From Micromonospora eburnea (GTDB lineage Bacteria > Actinomycetota > Actinomycetes > Mycobacteriales > Micromonosporaceae), in NCBI RefSeq assembly GCF_900090225.1, contig NZ_FMHY01000002.1:992001-1056000 (forward strand): a stretch of 64,000 bases of DNA, written 5' to 3'. The notes under the pieces were generated by a model that was not told where the DNA came from, searched no databases, and saw nothing but the letters and a program-made list of their open reading frames with translations. The position numbers and the translations under genes were made by a program. How positions within the stretch are numbered: the stretch's first letter is position 1; the number at the start of each line of letters is the position of its first letter. Shown piece by piece: positions 35,001-43,622 of this stretch.

Positions 35001-37651
35001 TGACCGCGACCGCCCAGGGCAACGGCACCATCAAGCTCACCTGGACCGAACCGCAACCGGACGTCTGGTACTGGGTGTACCAGCGCGACGTGACCGCCGA
35101 CGAGCAGGAGTTCACCAAGCTGCCGCTGCCACTCACCGAGTGCTGCTCCCTGGAGGCCGGGTTCCTCGTCCACGGCCACCGGTACGAGTTCAAGGTCTCC
35201 GCGACCAACCGGGGCGGGGAGGGGCCGGCGTCGGAGCCGGCGAGCGCGACCGCCTACTTCGACGCGCCGGCGCCTCCGACGAATCTGCGAGCCACCCCGG
35301 GGGACGGGCGGGCCACCCTGACCTGGGATCCGTCACCTACCGACGACGTCTGGTACTGGGTCTACCAGCGAGACGTCACGGAGAACGAGGGGTGGGAGCA
35401 ACTTCCGCTGCCGCTCAGCGACTGCTGCACGCTGACCGCGCAGTTCCTGGCCAACGGGCACGAGTACGAGTTCAAGGTGACCGCCACCCGGGGCTCGGAG
35501 AGCGTCGCGAGCAACGTCGTCCGGGTCAAGCCCATGCCCGCGAAACCGGGCAAGCCGACCAACCTGCGTCTGCAACCGCTAGGGACCGGGGAGATCACCC
35601 TGACCTGGGACGCCCCCGGCCCCGATCTCTACTACCGCGTCTACTGGCGGGACGTGACCGCCGGGGAGACCACCTTCCGCCGCAGCGACCTGCCGACCGA
35701 CAAGACGACCGCGACCTGGGGCCTCCTCACCCACCTGCACGTGTACGAGTTCAAGGTCACCGGCGAGAACCTGTCCGGCGAGGGGCCGGCGTCCGACCCG
35801 GTGCAGGCCAAGAGCCAGGTCGCGCTGCCCAAGGCACCCACCAACCTGCGGGCCACCACCGCGGGGAGCCTGGAGATCGACCTGTCCTGGGACGCCCCCG
35901 GGCCGAACGTGCTCTACTGGGTGTACTGGCGGGACGTTACGGCGGGCGAGACCACCTTCCGCAAGTCGCAGTATCCGACCGACCAGACCGAGGCGACCTG
36001 GCAGTACCTGACCGACAAGCATGTGTACGAGTTCAAGGTCAGCGCCACCACCGCCGCGGGTGAGGGACCGGCGTCGGCGACGGCACGGGCCACCGCGGTC
36101 GGCATCGCGCCGCAGCCACCGACGAACCTGAAGGCGACACCCGGCGACGGCGTCGTCCGGCTCACCTGGACCGCCAGCACCACCGCCGGCGTCAACTACG
36201 TCGTCTACCTGCGGGACACCTCCAAGGGGCAGTCCTGGCAGAAGTTGCCGTACCCGGTCGGCTCCTGCTGCACCTTCACGGCGGAGTACCTGACCAACGG
36301 CGACACCTACGAGTTCAAGGTGGCCGCGACGAACGCGGGTGGGGAGAGCAAGCCGTCGAACGTGGTGACGGCGAAGCCCATGCCGCCGTTCCCGCAACCG
36401 CCGACGAACCTGCGGGCCACCGCGGGCAACGGCGAGGTGAAGCTCGCCTGGTCGGCGAGCCCCACCCCGCAGGTCTACTACTGGATCGAGTACCGCAAGG
36501 CGGGTGGCTCCTGGACCCGGTTGAAGTACCCGCTGAGCACCTGCTGCACGTTCACGGTGGACTACCTGAACAACGGCACCACCTACGAGTTCCGGGTCCG
36601 CGCCACCAATGTCGCGGGCGACAGCAACCCGTCGAACGTGGACAGCGCCCGCCCGATGCCGCCCTTCCCGCAGCCGCCGTCCAACCTGTCGGCGACCGCG
36701 GCGGGCGACGGAAAGGTCAAGCTGACCTGGTCGGCGAGCCCCACGTCGCAGGTCTACTACTGGATCGAGTACCGCAAGGCCGGCGGCTCCTGGATCCGCA
36801 TGGAGTATCCGGTCACCACCTGCTGCTCGTTCACCGCCAAGTACCTCACCAACGGCGTCACCTACGAGTTCCGGGTCCGGGCCACCAACCTCGCCGGCAC
36901 CAGCGCCGCCTCGAACGCCGACAGCGCCCGCCCGATGCCGCCCTTCCCGCAGCCGCCGTCGAACCTGCGGGCGACCCCGGGCGACAGCCAGGTCAAACTG
37001 ACCTGGTCGGCCAGCTCGACCCCGAACGTGCTGTACAACGTGTACCAGCGCGACGCGAGCCTGAACGGCTGGTGGGAAAAGCTGCCGTACCCGATCAGCA
37101 AGACCTCGCTCACCGCCCAGTACCTGGCCAACGGACACCGATACGACTTCAAGATCACCGCGATCAACGTGGCCGGGGAGAGCAAGGCGTCGAACATCGT
37201 GACCGTCATGCCCCGCTGGGCGGACGGGACGACCACCCCTCCGGCGAGGGTGACCAGCAGCTGGATTCTCAACGACTATCAGGGCATCGAAGCGATCCAG
37301 CGCGACGACGTCACCGCCTCGGTGCAGGGCACCCGGTCCGGCGACTACATCCGGCTGAACGGGGACTGGAACACCAGAAACGGCAAGACGCTACTCTCCG
37401 GCATCTTCTGGTACAACATCATCGACTGCGTGGAGGGCTACAGCGTCGCGCACGACAACCTGGTCTATGAGGTCGGTCCGGAAACCCACGGCGGCATCAG
37501 TTTCCAGTACCGGATGAATCCGCAGCGGACATACAAGGTGGAGGTGCACGGCCAGGGCGACCTGACCTACAGCGGCGGCATCCACGGCAAGTTCGCGCTG
37601 CACCCACCGGGACGGATCATCCCGTTCATCGCGGAGACCGCCTGCTTCTGA
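32084..37651 (+). CDS. Very large secreted multidomain subtilase with Fn3 array
   Basis: The precursor has 1855 residues. In order: a signal peptide (core LALVVPLTLALLV); a DUF4185/DUF5005-like beta-propeller (about 55-395); one Fn3 domain (about 400-495); an I9-type propeptide (about 508-585); an S8 subtilase with Asp625 (VIDSGI), His657 (HGTHVAG) and Ser814 (GSGTSQAAPH); about nine Fn3 domains (about 870-1710); and a beta-rich end domain. Putting the propeptide and protease in the middle of the chain is unusual. Five of the Fn3 domains carry an adjacent cysteine pair (such as TECCSL, GSCCTF). It probably binds and digests an extracellular polymer. The start may also be ATG 32102. It converges with another subtilase. 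Confidence 0.85.
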   Translation: MFEHVRMHPSADGHPGPVHLPGRFRRRGGIARLALVVPLTLALLVSPATVARAAPPPGGMSAAQLTAAFAGYGDTSGRWNGGDSTASVELPDGRVAWLFSDTFVGPVNADGSRPPFQPMIHNSMVVQDGDALTETLTGGTAEEPRSLVGGEHDGDPAEAGHWVADGTVEGTTLRVLYNHYRRTGTHPLDVKLSGTSLASFDLPDLTLRSLTPLPLSDRIAWGSAILEDGDTTYVYGTSLLNDAGPVKSVYLAKVAAGQLAGAWQFWTGAGWSERESDAARLMGGVTTAFGVQKVGGQYVLVTVDGNLVFNSEVVAYTATSPTGPFTGPIHLFRAPEPQPGREVIVYDARLHPGLARSGKLLVSYNVNSLADGDNQTDARLYRPRFTEVDWPRPAPDPATLPPVPAGLTVAADQQRNARLTWTASPGATGYRIYRRDVSYGQSHPVRLPNDLPASPFTDAGLADGHLYEYSVASVNANGESARSAPVAVTARGGPTQEGTFQTAPEGSAVTGSYLVDLRDSAAAGEYGIKEIADRLVARYGGSLKYVYSAGLGGFSVSGMTDAQARQLATDPAVEVVEEDRQGSVAGAGGVQADPPSWGLDRIDGKVDQRYVYPSTGAGVTAYVIDSGIMTTHADFGAQRAEFGYSVFQNAPLGCKAHGTHVAGIIGGSTYGVAKDVRLVDVQVSCDGLLASDLVKGVDWVTEHAKLPAVANMSVVVPAVEEANGVVKAVQGMIDKGVTVVAAAGNDNGDARSRMPAAMPEVITVGATNSGDERWDEQSRGSNYGPVLDLFAPGADITSAWIGYDHDEEVGSGTSQAAPHVAGAAALVLQAHKNYTPEQVTAALLGQAEADVVRNPGNGSPNLLLRVAPPLNEAPTGLTATPADDGTINLAWQPVNADGVSYQVSQRDVTAGQPTATPWDTNVWSGTTAVARALVPDHTYEFTVAAVNTMAVSPQSNVATAKSTIAPPPAPSGLTATAQGNGTIKLTWTEPQPDVWYWVYQRDVTADEQEFTKLPLPLTECCSLEAGFLVHGHRYEFKVSATNRGGEGPASEPASATAYFDAPAPPTNLRATPGDGRATLTWDPSPTDDVWYWVYQRDVTENEGWEQLPLPLSDCCTLTAQFLANGHEYEFKVTATRGSESVASNVVRVKPMPAKPGKPTNLRLQPLGTGEITLTWDAPGPDLYYRVYWRDVTAGETTFRRSDLPTDKTTATWGLLTHLHVYEFKVTGENLSGEGPASDPVQAKSQVALPKAPTNLRATTAGSLEIDLSWDAPGPNVLYWVYWRDVTAGETTFRKSQYPTDQTEATWQYLTDKHVYEFKVSATTAAGEGPASATARATAVGIAPQPPTNLKATPGDGVVRLTWTASTTAGVNYVVYLRDTSKGQSWQKLPYPVGSCCTFTAEYLTNGDTYEFKVAATNAGGESKPSNVVTAKPMPPFPQPPTNLRATAGNGEVKLAWSASPTPQVYYWIEYRKAGGSWTRLKYPLSTCCTFTVDYLNNGTTYEFRVRATNVAGDSNPSNVDSARPMPPFPQPPSNLSATAAGDGKVKLTWSASPTSQVYYWIEYRKAGGSWIRMEYPVTTCCSFTAKYLTNGVTYEFRVRATNLAGTSAASNADSARPMPPFPQPPSNLRATPGDSQVKLTWSASSTPNVLYNVYQRDASLNGWWEKLPYPISKTSLTAQYLANGHRYDFKITAINVAGESKASNIVTVMPRWADGTTTPPARVTSSWILNDYQGIEAIQRDDVTASVQGTRSGDYIRLNGDWNTRNGKTLLSGIFWYNIIDCVEGYSVAHDNLVYEVGPETHGGISFQYRMNPQRTYKVEVHGQGDLTYSGGIHGKFALHPPGRIIPFIAETACF

Positions 37652-37660
37652 GCGGTGCCT

Positions 37661-37707
37661 GACCCTGGCGGGTTGTGGCCGGCGACCGACCACAACCCGC
37701 CAGGGTC
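37661..37707. terminator. Perfect 18-bp hairpin, bidirectional terminator
   Basis: The arms 37661-37678 and 37690-37707 (GACCCTGGCGGGTTGTGG and its complement) pair without mismatch around an 11-nt loop, 10 bp from the end of each of the two convergent protease genes. Confidence 0.85.
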
Positions 37708-37716
37708 CCTCCCGAG

Positions 37717-40700
37717 TCAGCCGGCCCGGTAGGCCCGGATGATCGTCTGGTCGATCCCGCTGCCGCCGTCGGCGGTCACCTTGACGCGCAGCGACACCGC
37801 CTGCCCGTCACCCGGAGTCGGCAACGCGGCGGTGAAGCCACCGTCGCCGCCGGCCCTCACGGTGACCGGCTGCCAGGTGCCGCCGTCGTCGGTGGAGGTC
37901 CACAGCTCGAACCCCGTCACCCGCTGCTTCGCCACGCCGTGCGACTGGTGCACGGTGAAGCCGGCGGTGCCGCCGGTCGGGTGGTTGGCGGCGTCCAACG
38001 GCAGCGCGTAGTCGACCGACAGCAGTGGCACCGGGACACTGCGGTGGTCGGACGGCCCAGTCGACCGGAACGTCCAGGCGGTGCTCACCCTGGTCGACAC
38101 GGGCAGCAGCCCGCCCATGTCCAAGTCGTAGCTGAGCCGGTAGTCACCCGCCTGCTGCGGAATGGTGAAGTCACCGGACGACCCCGCGTACTCGCCGACC
38201 AGGCGCCCGTCGCGGTGCAGGGTCAGCTTCCGCTTCGCCACCTCCTCGAACTCGTCCCAGCCGAGGCAGTCGAAACGCTGGTGCTCGTCGGCCAGCTCGA
38301 CCAGGTCGACGTGCAGATTGCCCCGGGTACGACGGATCGGCTGCGGCATGCAGTCGCTGTACGACGTCGCGGGATCGTCGTACCAGTCCGGGCGCAGCGG
38401 TTGGCGCACCCAGGTCTTGGTGTGCCGGCTGCCGGGCGCGTACTGCCGATGCGCCTCCTGCGTCACCGCCTCGTAGTCGCTGTTCGGACCGGAGAAGAAC
38501 GCCTCGTCGTCGTAGAAGAAGCCCGGCGAGAGGTAGTCCACCCGGTTGGTCGGCACGTTCTCGGTGTAGGCGTCGAGGAGGTTGAGCCCGGCGGCGGTCC
38601 AGGCGTACCGCTTGTGGCCGGTGGTCGAGCCCGGCTTGTCCAGCCGGTGGAAACGCTGGTCGATCCGGGCGTACGTGGCCAGCTCGCTCGCGGTCACCCG
38701 GTGCGTCAGATTCGCGGGAATGCCGTTGGGCAGCGCCCGGATCACCTCGTAGACGAACGGGCTGGGCTGCTCACCGGGCGCCCGCAGGCTGAACGTCGTG
38801 TACGCCTCGAACCTACCGACCGTCGGCTCGGCCATCGGCACCGCGTACACGCCCCAGTCGCGGGCCTCGTCGCCCCAGGCGTACGCGAAGTCCTCGCTGA
38901 CCAGGGTGCCGTTCGGCGCGTACTGCTGGTAGGTGATGCCCGCCTGGCTGGCCTCGGTCGACACCCCGTCGACGCTCACCCGCAGTTGCTCGGCCCGACC
39001 GGCGTCGGCGACCAGCGCGGTGTCCCGGTCGACCAGCACCTCCGGGGCACCGACCAGCGCCATCCGGCTCGCCCAGGTATCCCAGTCGGTTTCCATCTGG
39101 TAGCCCGCGACGGTGTACCGGCCGGCCGGCACCCGTACGGTCTCCGGCTCGCCCGGCGCCACGTTGGCGAACTCGGCGAAGATCGTCGGGTCGTCGAGGT
39201 TCACCACCCGTACTCCGCCGAACTGGTCGACACCGGCAGCCGCGTTGGGCAGCCGCGTCGCGCTCAGCGTCAGGTCATAGCTGCGCGGTTCCACGTAGAA
39301 CGTGACCGGGGTGACGGCCACGAACCCGCCGGCGGCCCGGGCGGTGACGACCGCGGTGTACAGCCCCGGCTTCGCGGCGAACCGGGCCCGGTCGATCCGC
39401 AGGGTGACCCGCGCGGTGCCGCGCGGGGAGACCGCCACCTGGTTGGCCGAGAGTGCCCCGGCGGCGGCCGGCGCGGTCGTGCCGTCGCGGTGCCGGATGG
39501 TCAGGCCCAGGTCCAGGCGCAGCGCCCGCGACTCGGTGTTGCGCCAGGCCAGTGCCGTCGACGCGGTACCGGACTGCGGGTAGTCGAAGGTGCCGAGGTT
39601 GATCAGGTCCTGCCCGGCGACCACCCCGGTCAGCGCCCGCGCGGCGTTGAGCCGACCGGCGCCCACCGCGTAGCTGTCCGCGCCGGCCAGCGGGTCGGCC
39701 GCACCGACCAGGGCCGCCTTGAGCTGGTCGGGCCGCCAGTCCGGGTGCCGTTGCGCGAGCAGCGCCGCCGCCCCGGCGACGTGCGGAGTGGCCATCGAGG
39801 TGCCCGAGGCCATGGTGTACCGGGCGTCGAGCGCGTTGCCCATCAGGGTGCCCGTGGCCCGTGCGGCCACGATGCCCACACCCGGAGCCACCAGTTCCGG
39901 CTTGGCCGCACGGGTGTTGACCAGCGGACCGCGGCTGGAGAAGTCGGCCAGCGCGTCGTTGGGGTCCACCGCGCCGACGGTGAGGGCCGTGCTCGCCGCG
40001 GCGGGCGCGGCGATCCAGCCGTCGGTCGGGCCGTCGTTGCCGGCGGCCACGACGAAGAGCGTGCCGTGCTGCCGGGTCAACTCGTCGACGGTGAGGGACA
40101 TCGGGTCGCTGCCGTCGCTCGGCGCGTCGCCGCCCAGGCTCAGGTTCACCACGTCGGCCCGCGCCGCCGCCCATTCCATCCCGGCGATGACCTGGGACTC
40201 GGTGCCGAATCCGTCGTCGTCGAGGACCTTGCCGACCAGCAGCTTCGCACCGGGAGCGACACCGCGACGCTCGCCGCCGGCCGCCGCGCCCGTGCCGGCG
40301 ATCGTCGCCGCGACATGCGTGCCGTGTCCCATGCGGTCCACGGCGTCACCGTCCGGCGTGCTGAAGTCCGCCCGTTCCACCACCTGGCCCACCAGATCCG
40401 GATGGGTGAAGTCGGCGCCGGTGTCCAGCACGGCCACCCGGGTGCCCGCCCCGGTCACCCCGCTCCGCCACGCCGTCGGGGCCGCGATCTGGGTCAGGTT
40501 GCGGTCCAGGCCACCGGTGGTCTGCTCACGCCGGGTCGGCGCCGGCGCCGCTGTCGCGCGTACCCGCCGGTCCAGCCACACCTTGGGGCCGGCCTGCGCG
40601 GCCCGCGCGGCGGGCCGGCCCGCCGTCCGCGACGTCAGGGTACGGATGAACGCCGCCCCGCTCCGCTTCGACTGCCGCCCGGCCACCGCGCCGATGGACG

Positions 40701-41214
40701 GCAGCGCCCGACGCCGGCCCAGGCCGGTGGTCAACGGATCCGCGGCGAGCGTGCCCGCCCCCGCGTCACCCGGGCGCACGATCAGCGGCAGGTCCTGGCT
40801 GCGCGCGTCGTCGTAGCCGTTCATGATCAACGCCGTCACGTCGAACAGCGACTCGTCGAGCACCGAACCGAGCAGCCCGGCGACCTCCGCGGGCACGACC
40901 CGCAGGTGGCCGTCGGGCCCGCAGCCGCGATGCTGCACCCCGTGCGGCTTCGCCGGCCGTACGGTGACCGCCGGGCAGGCGGAGCCCCGCCCGGAGACGG
41001 TCACCACGTCACCGGTCAGCAACGTCAGCGTGTACGTCCTGCCGACCGGCAGCACCGGGCCACCGCCCTGGTCGGTGCCGGCCTGCTGCCGCGTCGGCGG
41101 CTGCGTCGGGGGCCGCGCCACCGCGCCGCCACCGTCGATACCGAGACTCAGCGCGACCGCTCCCGCGATCACCCCGAGTCGTCTTGAGAACATGCGTCTA
41201 CGTCCTGTCAGCAC
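37717..41214 (-). CDS. Secreted subtilase (S8 serine protease)
   Basis: The 1165-residue precursor begins VLTGRRRMFSRRLGVIAG, a basic N-terminus followed by a signal core. The S8 triad is Asp264 (AVLDTGADFTHPDL), His297 (MGHGTHVAA) and Ser473 (SGTSMATPHVAG). The long C-terminal part (about 520-1165) is beta-rich. GTG 41214 was chosen because GGAGGA stands 4 nt before it; ATG 41193 is an in-frame alternative. The frame continues open upstream, but that part is low-complexity. The gene diverges from a SigE-type sigma gene, which may control it. Confidence 0.88.
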   Translation of the reverse strand: MLTGRRRMFSRRLGVIAGAVALSLGIDGGGAVARPPTQPPTRQQAGTDQGGGPVLPVGRTYTLTLLTGDVVTVSGRGSACPAVTVRPAKPHGVQHRGCGPDGHLRVVPAEVAGLLGSVLDESLFDVTALIMNGYDDARSQDLPLIVRPGDAGAGTLAADPLTTGLGRRRALPSIGAVAGRQSKRSGAAFIRTLTSRTAGRPAARAAQAGPKVWLDRRVRATAAPAPTRREQTTGGLDRNLTQIAAPTAWRSGVTGAGTRVAVLDTGADFTHPDLVGQVVERADFSTPDGDAVDRMGHGTHVAATIAGTGAAAGGERRGVAPGAKLLVGKVLDDDGFGTESQVIAGMEWAAARADVVNLSLGGDAPSDGSDPMSLTVDELTRQHGTLFVVAAGNDGPTDGWIAAPAAASTALTVGAVDPNDALADFSSRGPLVNTRAAKPELVAPGVGIVAARATGTLMGNALDARYTMASGTSMATPHVAGAAALLAQRHPDWRPDQLKAALVGAADPLAGADSYAVGAGRLNAARALTGVVAGQDLINLGTFDYPQSGTASTALAWRNTESRALRLDLGLTIRHRDGTTAPAAAGALSANQVAVSPRGTARVTLRIDRARFAAKPGLYTAVVTARAAGGFVAVTPVTFYVEPRSYDLTLSATRLPNAAAGVDQFGGVRVVNLDDPTIFAEFANVAPGEPETVRVPAGRYTVAGYQMETDWDTWASRMALVGAPEVLVDRDTALVADAGRAEQLRVSVDGVSTEASQAGITYQQYAPNGTLVSEDFAYAWGDEARDWGVYAVPMAEPTVGRFEAYTTFSLRAPGEQPSPFVYEVIRALPNGIPANLTHRVTASELATYARIDQRFHRLDKPGSTTGHKRYAWTAAGLNLLDAYTENVPTNRVDYLSPGFFYDDEAFFSGPNSDYEAVTQEAHRQYAPGSRHTKTWVRQPLRPDWYDDPATSYSDCMPQPIRRTRGNLHVDLVELADEHQRFDCLGWDEFEEVAKRKLTLHRDGRLVGEYAGSSGDFTIPQQAGDYRLSYDLDMGGLLPVSTRVSTAWTFRSTGPSDHRSVPVPLLSVDYALPLDAANHPTGGTAGFTVHQSHGVAKQRVTGFELWTSTDDGGTWQPVTVRAGGDGGFTAALPTPGDGQAVSLRVKVTADGGSGIDQTIIRAYRAG

Positions 41215-41321
41215 AGCTTCCTCCACACCGGGTCGTTGCCGTCTCGGCCGACAGCCACGAGGCTGCGGCCGTGCGGTACTCGACGTGTTCCTCCACATAG
41301 GAGACGGAGGCCAGGCTTGAT

Positions 41322-41392
41322 CGGTTGTACGACGGCACAGGCGTCTGGTGACCGAGGGCAGCCGGCACGGACCGGGCAGCGGCGTACAACCG
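41322..41392. promoter_or_regulatory. Inverted CGTACAACCG elements in the protease/sigma divergent region
   Basis: CGGTTGTACG at 41322-41331 and CGTACAACCG at 41383-41392 are perfect complements 51 bp apart. Read in each gene's own direction, both give CGTACAACCG, one before the subtilase and one before the sigma gene. They could be paired -10-type elements of an ECF promoter or a split operator. Confidence 0.45.
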
Positions 41393-41440
41393 TTTCCGAG
41401 CGGCGGCCGTCTGTAGGGGGGAACCGATGGAGGTAACCGG

Positions 41441-41881
41441 ATGCCCGACGCATCGGAACAGGAATACATCGAGTACGTCAGTGCACGGCTACCGATGCTG
41501 CACCGGCTGGCGTACTCGCTGTGCGGAGACAGTGACCAGGCCGACGATCTGGTGCAGGAGACGGCGGTACGGCTCTTCGAGCGCTGGTCGCGGGCGTCTC
41601 GGGCCGAGCAGCTCGACGCGTACGTCAGAACGATCCTGGTGCGGCTCTTCCTGGACAGCCAACGCAAGGGCTGGTGGCGGATCCGGCTCTTCGCCGCGCC
41701 GCCGGACGTCCGCCGGACCGAGGACCGGGGCACCGAGGAGCGGACGGTGCTGCGGGACGCGCTGGCGAAGGTGCCGCCGCGTCAGCGGGCCGTCCTGGTC
41801 CTGCGGTTCCTGCACGACCTGCCGGTGGACGAGGCGGCGCGGATCCTGGGCTGCTCGGCCGGCACCGTCAAGGATCGTTAG
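41441..41881 (+). pseudogene. SigE-family ECF sigma factor, 3' end cut off by an integrated element
   Basis: The 146 residues cover sigma region 2 (RLPMLHRLAYSLCGDSDQADDLVQETAVRLF) and most of region 4 (LAKVPPRQRAVLVLRFLHDLPVDEAARILGCSAGTVKDR). In intact relatives GCSxGTVKS continues through the recognition helix and about 20 more residues; here the frame stops right after VKDR. A serine integrase gene starts 52 bp later. ATG 41441 has a strong GGAGGT site. The simplest reading is that an element inserted into the gene and removed the end of the DNA-reading helix, so the product is probably inactive for -35 binding. Confidence 0.7.
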
Positions 41882-41933
41882 ATACTAGGGTCGATGTTGC
41901 CAACCACGAACGTCGATCTAGGGGAATGGTCTG
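41860..41933. other. Probable left attachment junction (attL) of the integrated element
   Basis: Sigma-gene homology ends at about 41875, inside the recognition-helix codons, and within 60 bp the integrase gene begins. The crossover dinucleotide cannot be fixed without the right end. I searched by eye for a second copy of the surrounding bases and did not find a convincing one. Confidence 0.5.
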
Positions 41934-43496
41934 ATGGTACGGCGTAAGGCCCGGTCGGGGAATCGGGGCCGGTTCGACAGCAAGGACGCGTTGTCGGCTG
42001 GTGGCGCGGATGTGCGGGCGCTGCGGTATCAGCGCGCCAGCCAGGACAAGAAGGAGCAGGGCAAGAGCGTCCACGACCAGGGCGTACTCAACCTGGCGGA
42101 GATCACGAAGCGGTCCTGGACGGACGCGGGGTCCTTCACCGACAACCACCGCTCGGCCAGCCGCCGTGCCACGAAGGAGCGCGAGCAGTTCGAGTTGCTG
42201 ATCGAGCAGATCCGCGCGGGCAAGGGCGACGTGCTCGTGGTCTGGGAAATCTCCCGCAAGGAACGCGACCTCGCGGTGTTCGTAAAGATCCGCGACATGT
42301 GCCACGAGGTCGGTCTCAACTTCTGGCTCGTCGGCGGCGTGCTGTATGACCTGCGGGACAAGAACGACCGGATGATGCTCGGCTTCCAGGCCGTGCAGGC
42401 CGAGTGGATGGCCGACTCGATCCGCGACAACGTGCTGCGCGGCATCGTCGGCGCCGCCGAAGCGGGCCGCCCGCACGGGAAGGTCACCTACGGGTACCGG
42501 CGGATTTACGACCAGCGCACCCGTGCCCTGCTTCGTCAGGAGCCGGACACCGAGATCCGCACGGCCGTGGCGACCGACGGGACGGTGACGCAGTACTCGC
42601 GGGCCCAGGTGGTGCGAGACAACTTCCGCAAGGTCTCCGAAGGCATGCCGCTGATCGCGGTCGAGGCCGAACTCAACCGACTCGGCATCCCCGCCTCCGA
42701 GGGCGGACTCTGGCGGCGCGGCATCCTGCGCAAGCAGGTGATGAACCCGGCCTACATCGGCAAGCGGGTGCTCCGAGGCGAGATCGTCGGCGACGGCATC
42801 TGGCCCGCCCTGGTAGAGGAGGAGACGTACTGGTCGGTGGTGCGGATGCTGGGCGACCCGTCCCGGACGACGACCCGGCCCGCTCGTGCGGTGCATTTGC
42901 TGTCGTACCTGGTGCGCTGTGGCGTGTGTGACGGGCCGTTGTCGTCGCAGAAGGTGAACCGGCACGGCTGGACCGGGCAGGTGTACTCCTGTCTGCACAA
43001 GCGGTGCGCCGCCGTGAAGGCCGAGTACTTGGACGAGTACGTGCAGCGCACGGTGGTGGCGTGGCTGTCGCGCCCCGACGTGTACGACATCCTCACCGCC
43101 GCCAGCGCCACCGACGAGGAAGTCGCCCACGCCCGCGCCGAAGCCCAACGGCTGCGCGGGGAGTTGGAGGACTGGCGCAAGCTCGGGGAGGAGGGCGAGG
43201 TTACCGCGATTGCCTACGCACGCGCCGAGAAGGGCCTCCTCGCCCAGATCGCCGAGCACGAGCAACGCGCGGCCGACGCCGGGATCCCGGCCGTGCTGCG
43301 CGGGCGCATCGGTGACGAGGCGGTGCAGGCGTGGCAGGAACTCGGCGATGACATCGCGGTCAAGCGGGAGATCATTCGACTCGTCGCCGACATCAAACTC
43401 CTGCGCGCCGGGTTCAAGGGTGAACGCCGCACCTTCGGCCGCCACCGCCTGGACTGGCGGTGGAAGTTCGGCCCGCAGGACCAGCAAGCGGCCTGA
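41934..43496 (+). CDS. Large serine recombinase (site-specific integrase)
   Basis: The 520-residue protein has the resolvase-type catalytic domain (RALRYQRASQDKKEQGKSVHDQ with the nucleophile Ser in RAS, then VWEISRKERD), a recombinase domain (about 180-300: GKVTYGYRRIYD, MNPAYIGKRV), a zinc ribbon (VRCGVCDGPL and SCLHKRC) and a C-terminal coiled coil (about 395-460). It catalyses attP x attB integration through double-strand breaks and Ser-DNA links. ATG 41934 has AGGGGA upstream. It lies directly beside the broken sigma gene, as expected for the integrase at an element end. Confidence 0.93.
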   Translation: MVRRKARSGNRGRFDSKDALSAGGADVRALRYQRASQDKKEQGKSVHDQGVLNLAEITKRSWTDAGSFTDNHRSASRRATKEREQFELLIEQIRAGKGDVLVVWEISRKERDLAVFVKIRDMCHEVGLNFWLVGGVLYDLRDKNDRMMLGFQAVQAEWMADSIRDNVLRGIVGAAEAGRPHGKVTYGYRRIYDQRTRALLRQEPDTEIRTAVATDGTVTQYSRAQVVRDNFRKVSEGMPLIAVEAELNRLGIPASEGGLWRRGILRKQVMNPAYIGKRVLRGEIVGDGIWPALVEEETYWSVVRMLGDPSRTTTRPARAVHLLSYLVRCGVCDGPLSSQKVNRHGWTGQVYSCLHKRCAAVKAEYLDEYVQRTVVAWLSRPDVYDILTAASATDEEVAHARAEAQRLRGELEDWRKLGEEGEVTAIAYARAEKGLLAQIAEHEQRAADAGIPAVLRGRIGDEAVQAWQELGDDIAVKREIIRLVADIKLLRAGFKGERRTFGRHRLDWRWKFGPQDQQAA

Positions 43497-43622
43497 ACTC
43501 GGCGAATGCTGAGCTAGGGGCCGTGGAGGGCGACTTGACCTGCGGGATGAGTCGAGCGTCGATGGTGTCCGCCGCCCGCCACGGGTCGGGCGGCGTGATC
43601 CGTCGACGGAAGGTGTTCGGCT

